The notes beneath the pieces are model-generated. The model was not told the DNA's origin and ran no database searches. It was given only the letters and a program-made list of their open reading frames with translations. A program made the translations under genes and the position numbers. From Methanohalophilus profundi (GTDB lineage Archaea; Halobacteriota; Methanosarcinia; Methanosarcinales; Methanosarcinaceae), in contig NZ_QBKB01000002.1 in NCBI RefSeq assembly GCF_004137855.1, positions 615,327-679,326 on the forward strand: DNA of 64,000 nt, read 5' to 3'. Positions 10,864 to 20,687 of the stretch are shown here, in pieces. Position 1 is the first letter of the stretch. The number at the start of each line of letters is the position of its first letter.

Positions 10864-11166
10864 TCACCTATCCTGGTGAGTCTCCACTTCTTCGATGATT
10901 TTTTTACCGGCTGCAATCTCATCTACGCTGTGGACCACCGCACCCATATTCTCTATTTCCTGACGGATAAGTTCATAGTCAAGATCAAGCCCTTCAAGGG
11001 TAATTTTTACATTTTCGGTCTTCTGATCCATTTCATAAAGACTGAGATTGACACCATCAACTCCTTCCACATCACCCAACACACCTGCAAGTTCAACTAT
11101 GGAAGGATTATGTGGCTTCAGAACATCCAGAACCAACCTGCGAATCCCTGACTTATTATTCATCAT
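10864..11166 (-). CDS. DUF211 family protein
   Basis: A 100-residue archaeal protein of the DUF211 family, small ferredoxin-like-fold proteins of unknown role. The family pattern is [21 protein letters not shown] at the start, [25 protein letters not shown] in the middle and [17 protein letters not shown] near the end. It converges on rlmE, with stops only four bases apart. Two adjacent ATG codons make the exact start uncertain by one residue. Confidence 0.88.
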   Translation of the reverse strand: MMNNKSGIRRLVLDVLKPHNPSIVELAGVLGDVEGVDGVNLSLYEMDQKTENVKITLEGLDLDYELIRQEIENMGAVVHSVDEIAAGKKIIEEVETHQDR

Positions 11167-11299
11167 TCATTATCTCCAATATGAAGAATTATTTAGATAT
11201 CCATTCCATGCATATGATATAAAAATATGGACATCTAGCACAGAAGATATTATCAATACAAACAATAAATACTTTGTACAAAACACAACAGGAATTATC

Positions 11300-11934
11300 A
11301 TGATAGATCTACATACACATACAATATTCAGCGATGGAGAACTTATTCCAAGTGAGCAGGTCCGCAGGGCAAAAACTCTCGGATATGAGGCAATCGGCCT
11401 AACAGACCATGCCGATTTCACCAACGTAGAACACATACTCAACTGTGTTACCAAGGCAAAATACCTGGAAGAGCTAATGGACATAAAGGTGCTTCCCGGC
11501 ATTGAGATAACACATGTACCCCCTGAAAAAATAGCAGCACTTGCAAAACTTGCAAGAGAACTGGGGGCCGAAATTGTTGTTGTACACGGGGAAAGTCCGG
11601 TAGAACCTGTTTTACCCGGCACAAACCGTGCAGCTGCACAATGTCCGGACGTAGATATCCTAGCACACCCCGGATTTATCACTGAAGAAGAAGCTAAAAT
11701 TGCAGCGGACAACAATGTATGTCTGGAAATTACCTCGAGGGGGGGCATAACCGTACCAATGGGCATGTTGCCAAAATCGCAAAACTTAGCGGTGCGATAA
11801 TGGTCGTGGACACCGATTCACACCATCCTTCTGACCTGATAACAACAAGCACTGCATTGAAAGTGGCAATGGGGGCAGGTCTTGAAAAGGATGAAGCAAA
11901 GCAGGTGCTGGAAAATTCAAGGGTCTTTATCTGA
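11300..11934 (+). CDS. PHP-domain phosphoesterase (histidinol phosphatase-like), frameshifted
   Basis: A PHP-superfamily metal-dependent phosphoesterase of about 210 residues. Metal ligands are visible in DLHTHTIFSDGEL at the N-terminus, LTDHADF near residue 33, VVHGESP near residue 97, ILAHPGFI near residue 122 and DTDSHHPSD near the C-terminus. The frame breaks in the run of seven G at 11739-11745; eight G would give EITSRGGHNRTNGHVAKIAKL. The cyclase gene begins three bases after its stop, so the two are probably coupled. The substrate is not determined. Confidence 0.83.
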
Positions 11935-11936
11935 AA

Positions 11937-12548
11937 ATGACATAGGAAATTATTGATATTACACAATCCATCGGACCTGAAACCAGGGTTTATCCGGGAG
12001 ATCCAAAAGTTACTGTCAGGCGGATCACTTCTATAGAATCCTGCGGATACAGTGTCTCAGAACTCGAAATGGGAAGTCACACTGCAACCCATATCGATGC
12101 CCCTGCCCATATATTTGAGGACGGGCGCACAGTGGATGAACTGGAATTGTCCTCTCTTGTGGGCAGGGCTTACTTGGTCGACCTTTCCGGGAAAACCGAA
12201 ATCGGAAACGACGAAATGGAAGAAGCCTTTCCCTCCAAAGACAAAAACAGATGTGAAATCGTATTGCTGAAAACTGAATCATCAGACCAAAAATTTGCAA
12301 GAATACTTCCCGATACCGCAGAATGGATTGCCCAAAATGGCTTCCTGACAGTAGGAGTCGATTCGGAGTCAGTGGATTCCGGAGAAGGACTGGACAACCA
12401 CATGATGTTGCTTGGAAAAGGGATCAATATAATTGAGAATCTGGATCTTAAAAAGGTTGCACCGGGTTATTATGGATTTGTCTGTCTGCCACTAAAAATA
12501 AAAGGGTGTGACGGGGCACCGGCACGAGCAATACTTCTCCGGTCATAA
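11937..12548 (+). CDS. Cyclase/kynurenine formamidase-like metal hydrolase with in-frame amber codon 3
   Basis: Belongs to the cyclase (arylformamidase-like) family: the metal motif HTATHIDAPAH sits near residue 45 and GCDGAPARAILL ends the protein. The only in-frame initiator before this motif is the ATG at 11937, followed by ACA and then TAG at 11943-11945. After the TAG the frame continues with EIIDITQSIGPETRVYPGDPKV, the conserved family N-terminus. Either UAG is read through, perhaps as pyrrolysine, or the gene has suffered a nonsense change (AAG to TAG would be one base). Starting at the next ATG (12069) would delete the conserved N-terminal strand. Confidence 0.8.
11943..11945 (+). other. 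In-frame amber codon, cyclase gene
   Basis: This TAG is the third codon of the cyclase-family gene. Family sequence follows in the same frame without any indel. It is one of four in-frame amber codons in this window. Confidence 0.75.
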
Positions 12549-13097
12549 GTTTGAGTCAACCCATTCCACAAACTTGCCCACAGCACGCTTTCTGTGGGAT
12601 ACCTTATTCTTTTCCTCATCTCCCATTTCACCAAATGTCCGGTCACCATACAGGAATATAGGATCATAGCCAAAACCGCCTTCCCCCTTTTCCTCATAGG
12701 CGATGTTGCCTTCAACAGTACCGGTAAACGTCAGGGGTTCTTTTCCCGGCTCACAGTAGCCAATAACAGATTTGAAATAAGCACTGCGATTTTCTTCATC
12801 CTCCATCAGTTTCAGGACTTTGGGATTGCCAAGATTATCCTCCACAAAGGCAGAATAAGGACCTGGAAATCCATTTAAGGAGTTTATGAAAAGTCCGGAA
12901 TCGTCCACCATAACTGGAAGGCCAAGTCTTTCACATGTCCAACGTGCCCCATAGGCTGCAATCGGCTCCAAGTCATCCTCCTGTAACTCAGGGTAACCAT
13001 CAGTATTCTGGATAACCTCAATTCCTTTGGCCTCAAGAATTGCCTTTATTTCCTTAAACTTTCCAATGTTGCCGGTAACAAATACTATTTTGCGCAT
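12543..13097 (-). CDS. rdgB: XTP/dITP pyrophosphatase (Ham1/RdgB family)
   Basis: Removes deaminated purine nucleoside triphosphates from the pool. It is 184 residues with the full set of family motifs: VTGNIGKFKEI at the N-terminus, MVDDSGLFI near residue 65, GEGGFGYDPIFLY near residue 140 and VSHRKRAVGKF near residue 165. The gene converges with the cyclase gene and their stop codons overlap by a few bases. Confidence 0.93.
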   Translation of the reverse strand: MRKIVFVTGNIGKFKEIKAILEAKGIEVIQNTDGYPELQEDDLEPIAAYGARWTCERLGLPVMVDDSGLFINSLNGFPGPYSAFVEDNLGNPKVLKLMEDEENRSAYFKSVIGYCEPGKEPLTFTGTVEGNIAYEEKGEGGFGYDPIFLYGDRTFGEMGDEEKNKVSHRKRAVGKFVEWVDSNL

Positions 13098-13281
13098 GAT
13101 ATCACATAATCGGATGGATACAGATAATACCTGTTTCTAAAGAGGAAAAATATGTGATAAATATAACTCCGTAACTACTGGACAAATCACAATAATTCAT
13201 TTAGAGGAATATTTTTACAAATAGAGTTATAATTGTTTGTAACATACAATATATTGTTTTCTAGATATTGCCATATCAATA

Positions 13282-13884
13282 ATGTATATGGGGAGGAAAC
13301 GGGGGGAATTTGGAATCTACATCAAGATATCTAGTACACTAGTATTACTATTCCTGATAATTATTGGGATCAATCCTGCAGGTCATTTATATTATGACAT
13401 GATGGCAGGAGAATATGTAGAAAAATATACGGGTTTTACCAATACCAACCATGGCCTTGAATTACTCCATAACTATCACAACGCAACCAATCCTTCCCAT
13501 TCTGAACTGTTAGTTTTCCTTAAATCAGATACTACTGATGAGATACCCTATGACCCGGATGAGTTCGAGTGTGCGGACTATGCTGTAACCCTGCATAACA
13601 ATGCCGAACGCGCTGGGATAAGGGCAGGTGTGGTGACGGTAGATTTTGATGATAAGAGATGGAACAACAATGGTCATGCTTTGAATGTTTTCCGGACTAC
13701 CGACAGGGGCATGATCTATATTGACTGCACCAGTTCCAGCCAGGAACACACAGAAGAATGCTTAAATGACAAAATCATAGACAAACTGGAAGTTGGTGTC
13801 CAATATAAGCCAGAACCCCTTTTCAGGAAAAATTATGACTATGAAGAACTGGGGATTGTGAAACGAATAAATATATACTGGTGA
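13282..13884 (+). CDS. Membrane-anchored transglutaminase-like protein, uncharacterised
   Basis: A 200-residue protein with one N-terminal hydrophobic segment (residues about 14-30), so probably anchored and facing outward. A possible papain-like or transglutaminase-like triad is visible: Cys in FECADYAVTLHNNAE near residue 93, His in NNNGHALNVF near residue 130 and Asp in MIYIDCTSS near residue 145. No family name can be given with confidence, and the substrate is unknown. Confidence 0.7.
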   Translation: MYMGRKRGEFGIYIKISSTLVLLFLIIIGINPAGHLYYDMMAGEYVEKYTGFTNTNHGLELLHNYHNATNPSHSELLVFLKSDTTDEIPYDPDEFECADYAVTLHNNAERAGIRAGVVTVDFDDKRWNNNGHALNVFRTTDRGMIYIDCTSSSQEHTEECLNDKIIDKLEVGVQYKPEPLFRKNYDYEELGIVKRINIYW

Positions 13885-13901
13885 TACCTGAGGGAGATTT
13901 C

Positions 13902-14492
13902 TCAGGCGTACCTGCCTCTTTTTTCTATTTCTATTACTCTGTCCAGTACTTCGTCTGCACTGGAAAGTGTAAGACGGTAGCCACGGCAGAAGGCATCTAT
14001 GAGCACCTCGTGGTTGGGATGGGAGCTTTCAAGGGTCTGGAAGAGCACATGAATATCTACACCGCGGGATTCAAGGTCCCCTGCGCTGAAAGCAAGCCCA
14101 AAATCGATAAGCCACATCTTGTTTCCATCCCAGATGATATTCGAGGTCGTAAGGTCGCCGTGAATTATACCTGCTGCATGGAGCCTGCCCACAAGTTCCC
14201 CGAGGATTTCACACAAATCTTCAGAAATGACATATTTTAATGGCTTACCCTCAATGTAATCCATTTCAATGGTGGAATTATAAATATCATAGATAACGGG
14301 TGTCGCCACCCCGGCCCTGCGGGCTTCTGAGATCAGCCGGGCCTCTGCACGGGTGCGTTCCCTGCGTATACGCTCATCCAGTTCCCGCACACGATAACGT
14401 TTAGGGACACGACTCTTGACCAGACGGTTATTCCTCCGGATGACCTTTGCCTCTGCGCCATCCCTGATCATTTCATTTACTCCTTCAGCCAT
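13902..14492 (-). CDS. bud32: KEOPS complex kinase/ATPase Bud32
   Basis: A small atypical kinase of the KEOPS complex, which makes the t6A modification of tRNA with Kae1. It is 196 residues. The ATP-site lysine region GAEAKVIRRNN, the catalytic IIHGDLTTSNIIW near residue 122 and the metal-binding WLIDFGLAF near residue 140 are all present. It overlaps the kae1 gene by 16 bases in a different frame. In related methanosarcinal genomes the two are usually one fused gene, so either a natural split or a one-base indel is possible. Confidence 0.9.
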   Translation of the reverse strand: MAEGVNEMIRDGAEAKVIRRNNRLVKSRVPKRYRVRELDERIRRERTRAEARLISEARRAGVATPVIYDIYNSTIEMDYIEGKPLKYVISEDLCEILGELVGRLHAAGIIHGDLTTSNIIWDGNKMWLIDFGLAFSAGDLESRGVDIHVLFQTLESSHPNHEVLIDAFCRGYRLTLSSADEVLDRVIEIEKRGRYA

Positions 14493-15469
14493 GTCACATC
14501 CACCATGTCAGGACGATAATTTGGATTTACATGAGAATCTTCGACCTCTATTGTATCGCCTGCCTTATACATAAGAAGACCGAGCCAGGCGATCATAGCA
14601 CCATTATCTCCCATGAAACGTTTTTCAGGAACATAAAAGGATGCACCACGGTCATCACACATAATATCAAGCATCTCCCGCAGGCGCATGTTCGCACCGA
14701 CACCACCACCTAGCAACACCTCAGTCTTACCGGTATGTGCCAGTGCCCGCTCGGTCACCTCCACAAGCATTGCAAAAGCATTCTCCTGCAGGGAATAACA
14801 CACATCCTCCAGCGTATGTTTTTGCAGGGCATCGGTGGCTGCAGTTGAAAGCCCGGAAAAAGAGAAATCCATACCCTTCACCACATAGGGCAGGTTTACG
14901 TAATTCATCGAATCCTTTGCATACATCTCGATCTGCGGCCCGCCCGGATGAGACAGGCCTGCACTGCGGGCAAACTTATCAAGGGCGTTCCCGATACCTA
15001 TATCTAGGGTTTCTCCGAATACGCGGTATTTTCCTCGCCTGTAGGCCAGTACCTGGGTATTGGCACCGCTTGCATAGAGCACCACAGGGTCCTTTGCAGG
15101 TGTTTTCCACCTACCGATCTCCACGTGGGCCACACAATGGTTTACCCCTACAAGAGGAATTTCAAGGGAAAGGGAAAGGGCCCTGGCAGCAGTTGCCACG
15201 GTCCTCAAACAGGCACCCAGACCCGGGCCCTGTGAAAAAGAGATCGCATCAATATCATTGGGACTTATGTTTTTCTCTGCCATTTCATCGAAAAGATTGG
15301 AAATCACCCAAGAAGCAAACTGGGCATGATGTTGAGCCGCTTCTCGAGGATGAATGCCCCCAGTTGCCGGTTTGTATGTATGCGTCACCTCACAAACCAC
15401 TTCATCTTCGTTTACAACAGCCGCACTCAGATTCCATGCGGTGCCCTCTATGCCAAGAACCAGCGTCAC
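14477..15469 (-). CDS. kae1: tRNA N6-threonylcarbamoyladenosine synthase Kae1 (TsaD family)
   Basis: The catalytic ASKHA-fold subunit of KEOPS, transferring threonylcarbamoyl to A37 of ANN-decoding tRNAs. The metal ligands appear in GVNHCVAHVEIGR near residue 105; GQGPGL-like SQGPGLGACLRTV, YASGANTQVLAY and GGGVGANMRLREM are family motifs. I prefer the GTG at 15469, with GGAG nine bases upstream, over a TTG six bases earlier. The protein ends DVTWLKE at 14477, inside the start of bud32. Confidence 0.92.
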   Translation of the reverse strand: MTLVLGIEGTAWNLSAAVVNEDEVVCEVTHTYKPATGGIHPREAAQHHAQFASWVISNLFDEMAEKNISPNDIDAISFSQGPGLGACLRTVATAARALSLSLEIPLVGVNHCVAHVEIGRWKTPAKDPVVLYASGANTQVLAYRRGKYRVFGETLDIGIGNALDKFARSAGLSHPGGPQIEMYAKDSMNYVNLPYVVKGMDFSFSGLSTAATDALQKHTLEDVCYSLQENAFAMLVEVTERALAHTGKTEVLLGGGVGANMRLREMLDIMCDDRGASFYVPEKRFMGDNGAMIAWLGLLMYKAGDTIEVEDSHVNPNYRPDMVDVTWLKE

Positions 15470-15569
15470 TTGCAATAACTCCTTTGCGCTAATGGGAAGA
15501 GGGGGATATTAAGTTTACTGATGCAAACCCAGGTAAGTTATATATTCAGGGAAATGCAAAAGGGATGCC

Positions 15570-15818
15570 ATGTCAGAAGAGAAAAACGAGCAAACAAAAA
15601 CAGAGGCACAGGCATCCGTAAAAGAATGGAAAGTAGGGGAAATGGGATTTTCCGGTCGTCTGGCCACACCCGATGAAGGGATTAATTATGTCCCCCACAA
15701 AACAAGCGGCCTTCAGAGTGCGGCCGATATGTGGATTGACAGGGACAGAATGCTGGAAGGCCTCCACACAAAAAAGAGTGTTGACGACCTGCTGCAACGC
15801 ACAAAATTCTTTGAATGA
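15570..15818 (+). CDS. Small hydrophilic protein, unknown function
   Basis: An 82-residue charged protein that I do not recognise. The first 20 residues are rich in Glu, Lys and Thr and probably disordered; the rest (GEMGFSGRLATPDEGINYVPHK and so on) has no visible catalytic motif or membrane segment. Coding is supported by an ATG about 10 bases after AAAGGG and by ordinary codon use. It lies alone, divergent from kae1 and convergent with top6A, whose stop is five bases away. Confidence 0.6.
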   Translation: MSEEKNEQTKTEAQASVKEWKVGEMGFSGRLATPDEGINYVPHKTSGLQSAADMWIDRDRMLEGLHTKKSVDDLLQRTKFFE

Positions 15819-15822
15819 TTTT

Positions 15823-16926
15823 TTAAATTATACCCATATCTGAAAGCCTGTCGGGCAGGTATGTCTTTGTGACAAAGTCCAGACCCTTGCCCGCAAAGGC
15901 CTGCTGTTCTGCCTTTTTCCCTATATCAAGCTGCAGGTTAATCTGTTCTTTCCAGTAATCGGTTTCAAACCTCGGATCTGTAAGTTCACTGCGCAGGGCA
16001 TCGACATCCTTATCTGTCAATTTATCGGTGGACAATTCATACTCCACGATATCCGAAGGCTGCACTCCGACAAACTTGGCCGCAGGAGTTGCCATGAACT
16101 CGGAAAGGTGGGCACTCTTGATAGCACCGTATGCAACTGAGGCATATATACGATAGGACCAGGGATCACCGTCAGTAAACACCACAACCGGAATACCCAG
16201 TTCCTCATTCATACGCTTGATCATACGCCGGGTTGAGCGGGCGGGTTGACCCTTGAGGTGCACGAGTATGGCGTCATTGCGCTCATCAAAACCATTCTCA
16301 ATCAGCCGGGCATACATACCACCGGTCTCAATGGCTATTATGAATTTGGCATCATGGTCTATAAAATCAATGTTCTCCACATTGAAAGGAATCTGGTAGC
16401 CGCTTTCACCCACATCCTCCTGGCAATGGATATCACGATCCCCTCGCTTTGTTTCTTCCCTAAGCCGCAATGGGCCAAAAAGTGTAGCACCGTCTTCTTC
16501 GGGACGCATATGGAAATATTCCCTCTGGAGACTGGAAATTATTTCAAGGTCCTCAACCAGGCGATCACTTTCGGGTTGTTCCTTGAATTTGGCAATATCC
16601 CAGTTCTCTGAAATGTAGTATAATTCCCTCAAGGTTGAACCACGGTTATTCCCTATATGATTATTTAAAAGAAAATCCAGCACATGAGAGGTTTTCAATA
16701 ACTGGAATGCACCTTTGACGGTCTTGGCACTTCTTTCACTTTCCCGGGCACCATAAACCCATACATCACTGTTTTCATTAAATTCAATATTGTTCTTGGT
16801 TCTGCTGGGCATATTCACATAAGGGATCTTTCCATCCACAAAATGCGAATACAACTCCGATGCAAGACCCGTTAACCTTTGCTCTGCAAGCCTGTCATGC
16901 TCTTTACGGTGTTCATTCTTAGCCAT
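15823..16926 (-). CDS. top6A: DNA topoisomerase VI subunit A (Spo11-like)
   Basis: The DNA-cutting subunit of the archaeal type IIB topoisomerase. It is 367 residues. The catalytic tyrosine lies in [13 protein letters not shown] near residue 103, and the TOPRIM acidic residues include [13 protein letters not shown] near residue 200 and [21 protein letters not shown] near residue 248. The gene starts at the stop codon of top6B (shared TAATG), so the two subunits are translationally coupled. Confidence 0.96.
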   Translation of the reverse strand: MAKNEHRKEHDRLAEQRLTGLASELYSHFVDGKIPYVNMPSRTKNNIEFNENSDVWVYGARESERSAKTVKGAFQLLKTSHVLDFLLNNHIGNNRGSTLRELYYISENWDIAKFKEQPESDRLVEDLEIISSLQREYFHMRPEEDGATLFGPLRLREETKRGDRDIHCQEDVGESGYQIPFNVENIDFIDHDAKFIIAIETGGMYARLIENGFDERNDAILVHLKGQPARSTRRMIKRMNEELGIPVVVFTDGDPWSYRIYASVAYGAIKSAHLSEFMATPAAKFVGVQPSDIVEYELSTDKLTDKDVDALRSELTDPRFETDYWKEQINLQLDIGKKAEQQAFAGKGLDFVTKTYLPDRLSDMGII

Positions 16927-18779
16927 TATACAACCCCTTTTATCGCTCTGGCACCTGTAACAATCTCTTCCTCAACCCCTTCAACAATAGGCGGCTCTTT
17001 TATAGAATCCAAATCCGATGGGTCAGGTAACTGGTAATTCACGGCAAAAGCCTCACCTGGCTTGAGAACAATTTTCCATATGTAATCATAATCATTGCCC
17101 ATACTGACCACTTTGGGTGACGGGGTTGCCTCGATCTGGAAAGGCAACATCTCATGTAATTTGAATTCTACTTTCTTACTTCCAAAATTCTTTGTCCTGA
17201 TTGATACATTGGTATTACCATCATCAAATTGCCTGTCAACGAGCAGGTTGCCCATTACCCTGGCAACAACAGGATTGATATCCGGTACTTCCCTGTCAAG
17301 TGTTTCTGCCAGTTTTTCAGCCATGCGGGGCAATACCTTGTTAATAATAACTTCCTTTTCCTTGCGTTTTTTAAGGGAACCCTTCTTTTTAAGGAAGCGG
17401 TTTAGTTTCCTTCCCGCCTCTTTGAGGGCCAGTTCCACCTCATCCTGAATCTCGGGGATATCCGCAATGGCATCCTTGGATTCAGATGTAAAAGGCACAT
17501 TTGTGGATGCAACATGTATAAGCAATACCAAAGGCCCAATCGGCAGCCCCCCACCCGGCTGGTTAATACCATATTGCTTCCATTTGATACCTTCCACGCC
17601 ATGTGTGGTCACACAGCCTCCCTGCTGATACAGAAGAGGGACCCTGTTGGCAAACCGCATTATATTGACCCTGTCATCCTTTTGCAGATTGCCTCCGTAA
17701 GCAATACCAACTTCCACAACAAAGGGATTACCGGAATAAACGGAGGGAGTACGCGTGGTAGTTGCAATAAAATCTACTTTGAATTCTTTCTCCAGACCTT
17801 TATAGATCAATTCTTCACCTATTGGGGACAGACAATCTGTAGGAGGGGACATGATTTTTACTTTCTGGAAGGCATCAAGAAGGCGTTTCGCATCTTCCCT
17901 TTCAATGGTGTGCGGGTCCATATCCACATCAAGTCCACTGGCACTACAGATTTCTTCTGCTGTGAGCAAACCTATCTTGGAAAAAGAATATCTCAGAAAA
18001 GGAGCAAGTCGCTGCCTGCCGGTATAACGCAGCATTTTCATAAGAGTACCCAGCTCGATACCATGGGGATGCGGCAAAATCTCGCTTGCAGGTTCGGGTA
18101 TTTTATCGGTGGCCCTGTCAAATATCCTCTCATCACCTTCAGGATCAATGAGTTTTATGCGGGCATGGGGATTTACAATGGCTGTGGCCTTGAGATATTC
18201 CTCTACCGATTGGCGGCGCCCCTTTACATAGGTGGCCTCCATTTCCATCTCCACCCGGGTTCCATGAGGACGATCCCATTCGGTTATTTCATCTTTCAAT
18301 ATCTCGGGATCATTGGTACGAGTATTGATCATCAGTTCATAATAGTGAGCCGGGGACTGGGGACCTATCTTAGAGATAATTCTGGTAGCATGGCCTGCTG
18401 TCAGCTGGGAATAGAGGACCGCTGCAGAGATACCGATACCCTGCTGACCCCTGCTCTGTTTGAGAGCATGAAAGCGGGAACCGTAAAGCAATTTGGCAAA
18501 AACCCGCGGGATCTGATCTTTCACAATACCCGGACCATTGTCCTCAATAATCACAACGACCCCGCTTTTACCCGTGCGTTTAATATGAAGCATAATATCA
18601 GGTAGTATCCCCGATTCCTCACAGGCATCCAGGGAGTTATCCACAGCTTCCTTTATCGTAGTAATAAGACTTCTGGGGGCCGAATCAAAACCCAGTATCT
18701 GTCTGTTCTTTTCAAAAAATTCGGCTATGCTTATTGATTGTTGTTTTTTTGCAAGTTCTTCTGCAATTGGTGCTGGCAT
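16926..18779 (-). CDS. top6B: DNA topoisomerase VI subunit B
   Basis: The ATPase subunit of topoisomerase VI, 617 residues. GHKL ATP-site motifs are clear: [16 protein letters not shown] near residue 40, [12 protein letters not shown] near residue 75, and [18 protein letters not shown] near residue 108, with the switch lysine region [12 protein letters not shown] near residue 435. The transducer domain follows. It is directly upstream of top6A. No anomalies seen. Confidence 0.96.
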   Translation of the reverse strand: MPAPIAEELAKKQQSISIAEFFEKNRQILGFDSAPRSLITTIKEAVDNSLDACEESGILPDIMLHIKRTGKSGVVVIIEDNGPGIVKDQIPRVFAKLLYGSRFHALKQSRGQQGIGISAAVLYSQLTAGHATRIISKIGPQSPAHYYELMINTRTNDPEILKDEITEWDRPHGTRVEMEMEATYVKGRRQSVEEYLKATAIVNPHARIKLIDPEGDERIFDRATDKIPEPASEILPHPHGIELGTLMKMLRYTGRQRLAPFLRYSFSKIGLLTAEEICSASGLDVDMDPHTIEREDAKRLLDAFQKVKIMSPPTDCLSPIGEELIYKGLEKEFKVDFIATTTRTPSVYSGNPFVVEVGIAYGGNLQKDDRVNIMRFANRVPLLYQQGGCVTTHGVEGIKWKQYGINQPGGGLPIGPLVLLIHVASTNVPFTSESKDAIADIPEIQDEVELALKEAGRKLNRFLKKKGSLKKRKEKEVIINKVLPRMAEKLAETLDREVPDINPVVARVMGNLLVDRQFDDGNTNVSIRTKNFGSKKVEFKLHEMLPFQIEATPSPKVVSMGNDYDYIWKIVLKPGEAFAVNYQLPDPSDLDSIKEPPIVEGVEEEIVTGARAIKGVV

Positions 18780-18868
18780 TGAACCTTCATCCCCTTAAAA
18801 ACAAATTTCCTGCAAAATTAAGACCACAGGAAACGATACAATATAGTCAGCATATATTTATATATTTG

Positions 18869-19120
18869 TTAGTATGGAACACTTTCCCCTATATCCTCAT
18901 TCCAGAGCTCAGGGTATTCCCGAATAAATTCCTTCATCAACATTTTACATTCAGATATATCCAGGTCAACCACCTCAACTCCTTTGCTACGCAGGAAATC
19001 CTGTGCTCCTTCAAAGGTTTCTGACTCCCCGGCAACCACTTTCTTAATACCAAACTGCACCACAGCACCGGCACACAGGTAGCAGGGCACAAGGGTGGAA
19101 TACAGCAAGCCCCACATCCA
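18869..19120 (-). pseudogene. Cytosine deaminase-like protein, C-terminal half only
   Basis: The frame encodes about 80 residues that match the C-terminal half of yeast-type cytosine deaminases: LYSTLVPCYLCAGAVVQFGIKKVV contains the PCxxC zinc motif, followed by SETFEGAQDFL and a tail ending ELWNEDIGESVPY. The N-terminal half, with the catalytic HAE motif, is missing. Upstream the sequence runs straight into the C-terminal domain of the U32 peptidase in another frame, near 19110-19120. A deletion spanning the two gene ends is the simplest explanation. Enzyme activity is not expected. Confidence 0.7.
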
Positions 19121-20257
19121 TACCTTTTTCAGCTAATTTAATATTATTACCTGCCACCTGCATGGAAGATACATGCTGTTCAAGATGGGTATTTTCCCCT
19201 TCAATCAGAATCGTATCACCGATACTAAGGCCAGAATCTGTAAGCTTCACATATGCAGCACTCTGATTTTTATAATAATTTACAACTTCACCTACAAGTT
19301 GTTTGAGGGTTTGCGATGCATTCATGTCTTTTTCCACAATGAAACCTTCACGGGAGGGAATACCGAAATAAAAACCTGTGGAAAACCTCTGTTATAAACA
19401 GCATAAAGCTGTTGATTCCATTCAAGTACCCTGTTGTTTTCAAATTCTCCACTCCTGCAGGCCTCCAGAGCTTCTGAATAACACCGGGATACAGTGGAGA
19501 TATATCTTGAGTCACGTAATCGTCCCTCAATCTTGAAGGCATCTATCCCGGCTTCTACGAGTTGGGGAATATGTTCAATCATGCACAGGTCCCTGGCACT
19601 TAGCAGGTATTTTCCACCCACTTGCACCTGCGAACCATCATCCGCATTGAGTGTCCATTCCCATCTACACGGCTGGGTACATTGACCACAGTTACCGGAT
19701 TTACCCAGAAGATATGCCGAAAGATAGCATCTGCCGGAAATAGCCTGACACATAGCCCCGTGAACGAAAACCTCCAGTTCAATATCAGTATGCTGTCTGA
19801 TTTGTTTTATTTGAGAAAGACTTAGCTCCCGCGATAGAATAATACGGCTTGCACCAAGAGAACCATAAAAATCTGCCGTCTTTGCATTGGAAACATTGGC
19901 CTGTGTAGAAATATGTATATCAAGTCCCATTGAAGATGCCTGTAATATCACAGCAGGATCCCAGGCTACGATTGCATCGACTTTTGCCCTCCTGGCAGCG
20001 TTTAGGATAATCGACAGATCATAAGTGTCTTCAGGATGTATGACAGAATTGGCAACAAGATAAGCTTTCAACTCTTTTTTTCTTACCGATTTTACAAAGT
20101 CGGAAAGATTATCCACAGTAATAGCCTTTGCGCGGGATCGCAGGCTCAGCCGATCTACGGAAAAATACACAGCATCTGCATACTGTGAACATGCGGAAAG
20201 GGTACCTTCATCCCTTACACCTACTACAAGTTCAGGCACAGGGTAATTAGAATCCAT
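19117..20257 (-). CDS. U32 family peptidase with C-terminal beta-barrel domain, frameshifted and 3'-truncated
   Basis: Resembles the collagenase-like U32 proteins that act with radical-SAM or tRNA/ubiquinone hydroxylation systems. The catalytic-type core is visible as DIELEVFVHGAMCQAISGRCYLS, then GNCGQCTQPCRWEW and FKIEGRLRDSRY. A missing T in the run at 19382-19385 ends the first frame. With it the protein continues through GFYFGIPSREGFIVEKDMNASQ into the EF-Tu-like barrel (SIGDTILIEGENTHLEQ). The barrel then stops abruptly at GMDVGL, where the deaminase fragment begins. Its in vivo substrate is unknown. Confidence 0.75.
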
Positions 20258-20302
20258 GGGTAGAAAAGATATTAGGCATAATATAGAGATTTTGTCTTTA
20301 TA

Positions 20303-20482
20303 TCAGGGATTCCGCAGGAAATTGTTATAACCGGTTGCTACAAAAACAAGAACCGTTCCCATCATTACCTCTTCCATCCGTGGAATATAAAGTTCCGAAC
20401 CGGATGTTACAAGATAGAGGCCAAGTGCAACTGTGAAACTTGTGAGAAGTAGCCCGATAATCATATCCTCAATGTCTGGCAT
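20303..20482 (-). CDS. Small two-helix membrane protein
   Basis: A 59-residue open frame from the ATG at 20482 to the TGA at 20303. It has two hydrophobic segments (about residues 8-26 and 40-55) and an N-terminal MPDIEDM. I do not recognise it. The hydrophobic pattern and the clean start and stop between two genes support coding, but no ribosome binding site is obvious. Confidence 0.5.
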   Translation of the reverse strand: MPDIEDMIIGLLLTSFTVALGLYLVTSGSELYIPRMEEVMMGTVLVFVATGYNNFLRNP

Positions 20483-20640
20483 GTTTTCCGCTCTGATTCA
20501 GTTTTGGTATGAATGCAAAGTGAAAACGATATGATATGTATATGTATTTTTGCAGGAGAAAATAAATATAAAATTGTATATAAAAATAAATAAAAATTTA
20601 AAGGAATGGGATTTCAGACAACTAGAAAATATAGGAGTGA

Positions 20641-20671
20641 GCATTTCCGGTTAGGAGAAACCCGGAAATGC
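20641..20671 (-). terminator. Hairpin downstream of the methylamine permease gene
   Basis: A perfect 10-base inverted repeat, GCATTTCCGG at 20641-20650 and CCGGAAATGC at 20662-20671, with an 11-base loop. It lies 17 bases after the permease stop codon and is a probable transcript end for the mtbC-mtbB-permease unit or an mRNA-stabilising stem. Confidence 0.6.
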
Positions 20672-20687
20672 TTTAGACAAATCCCAC

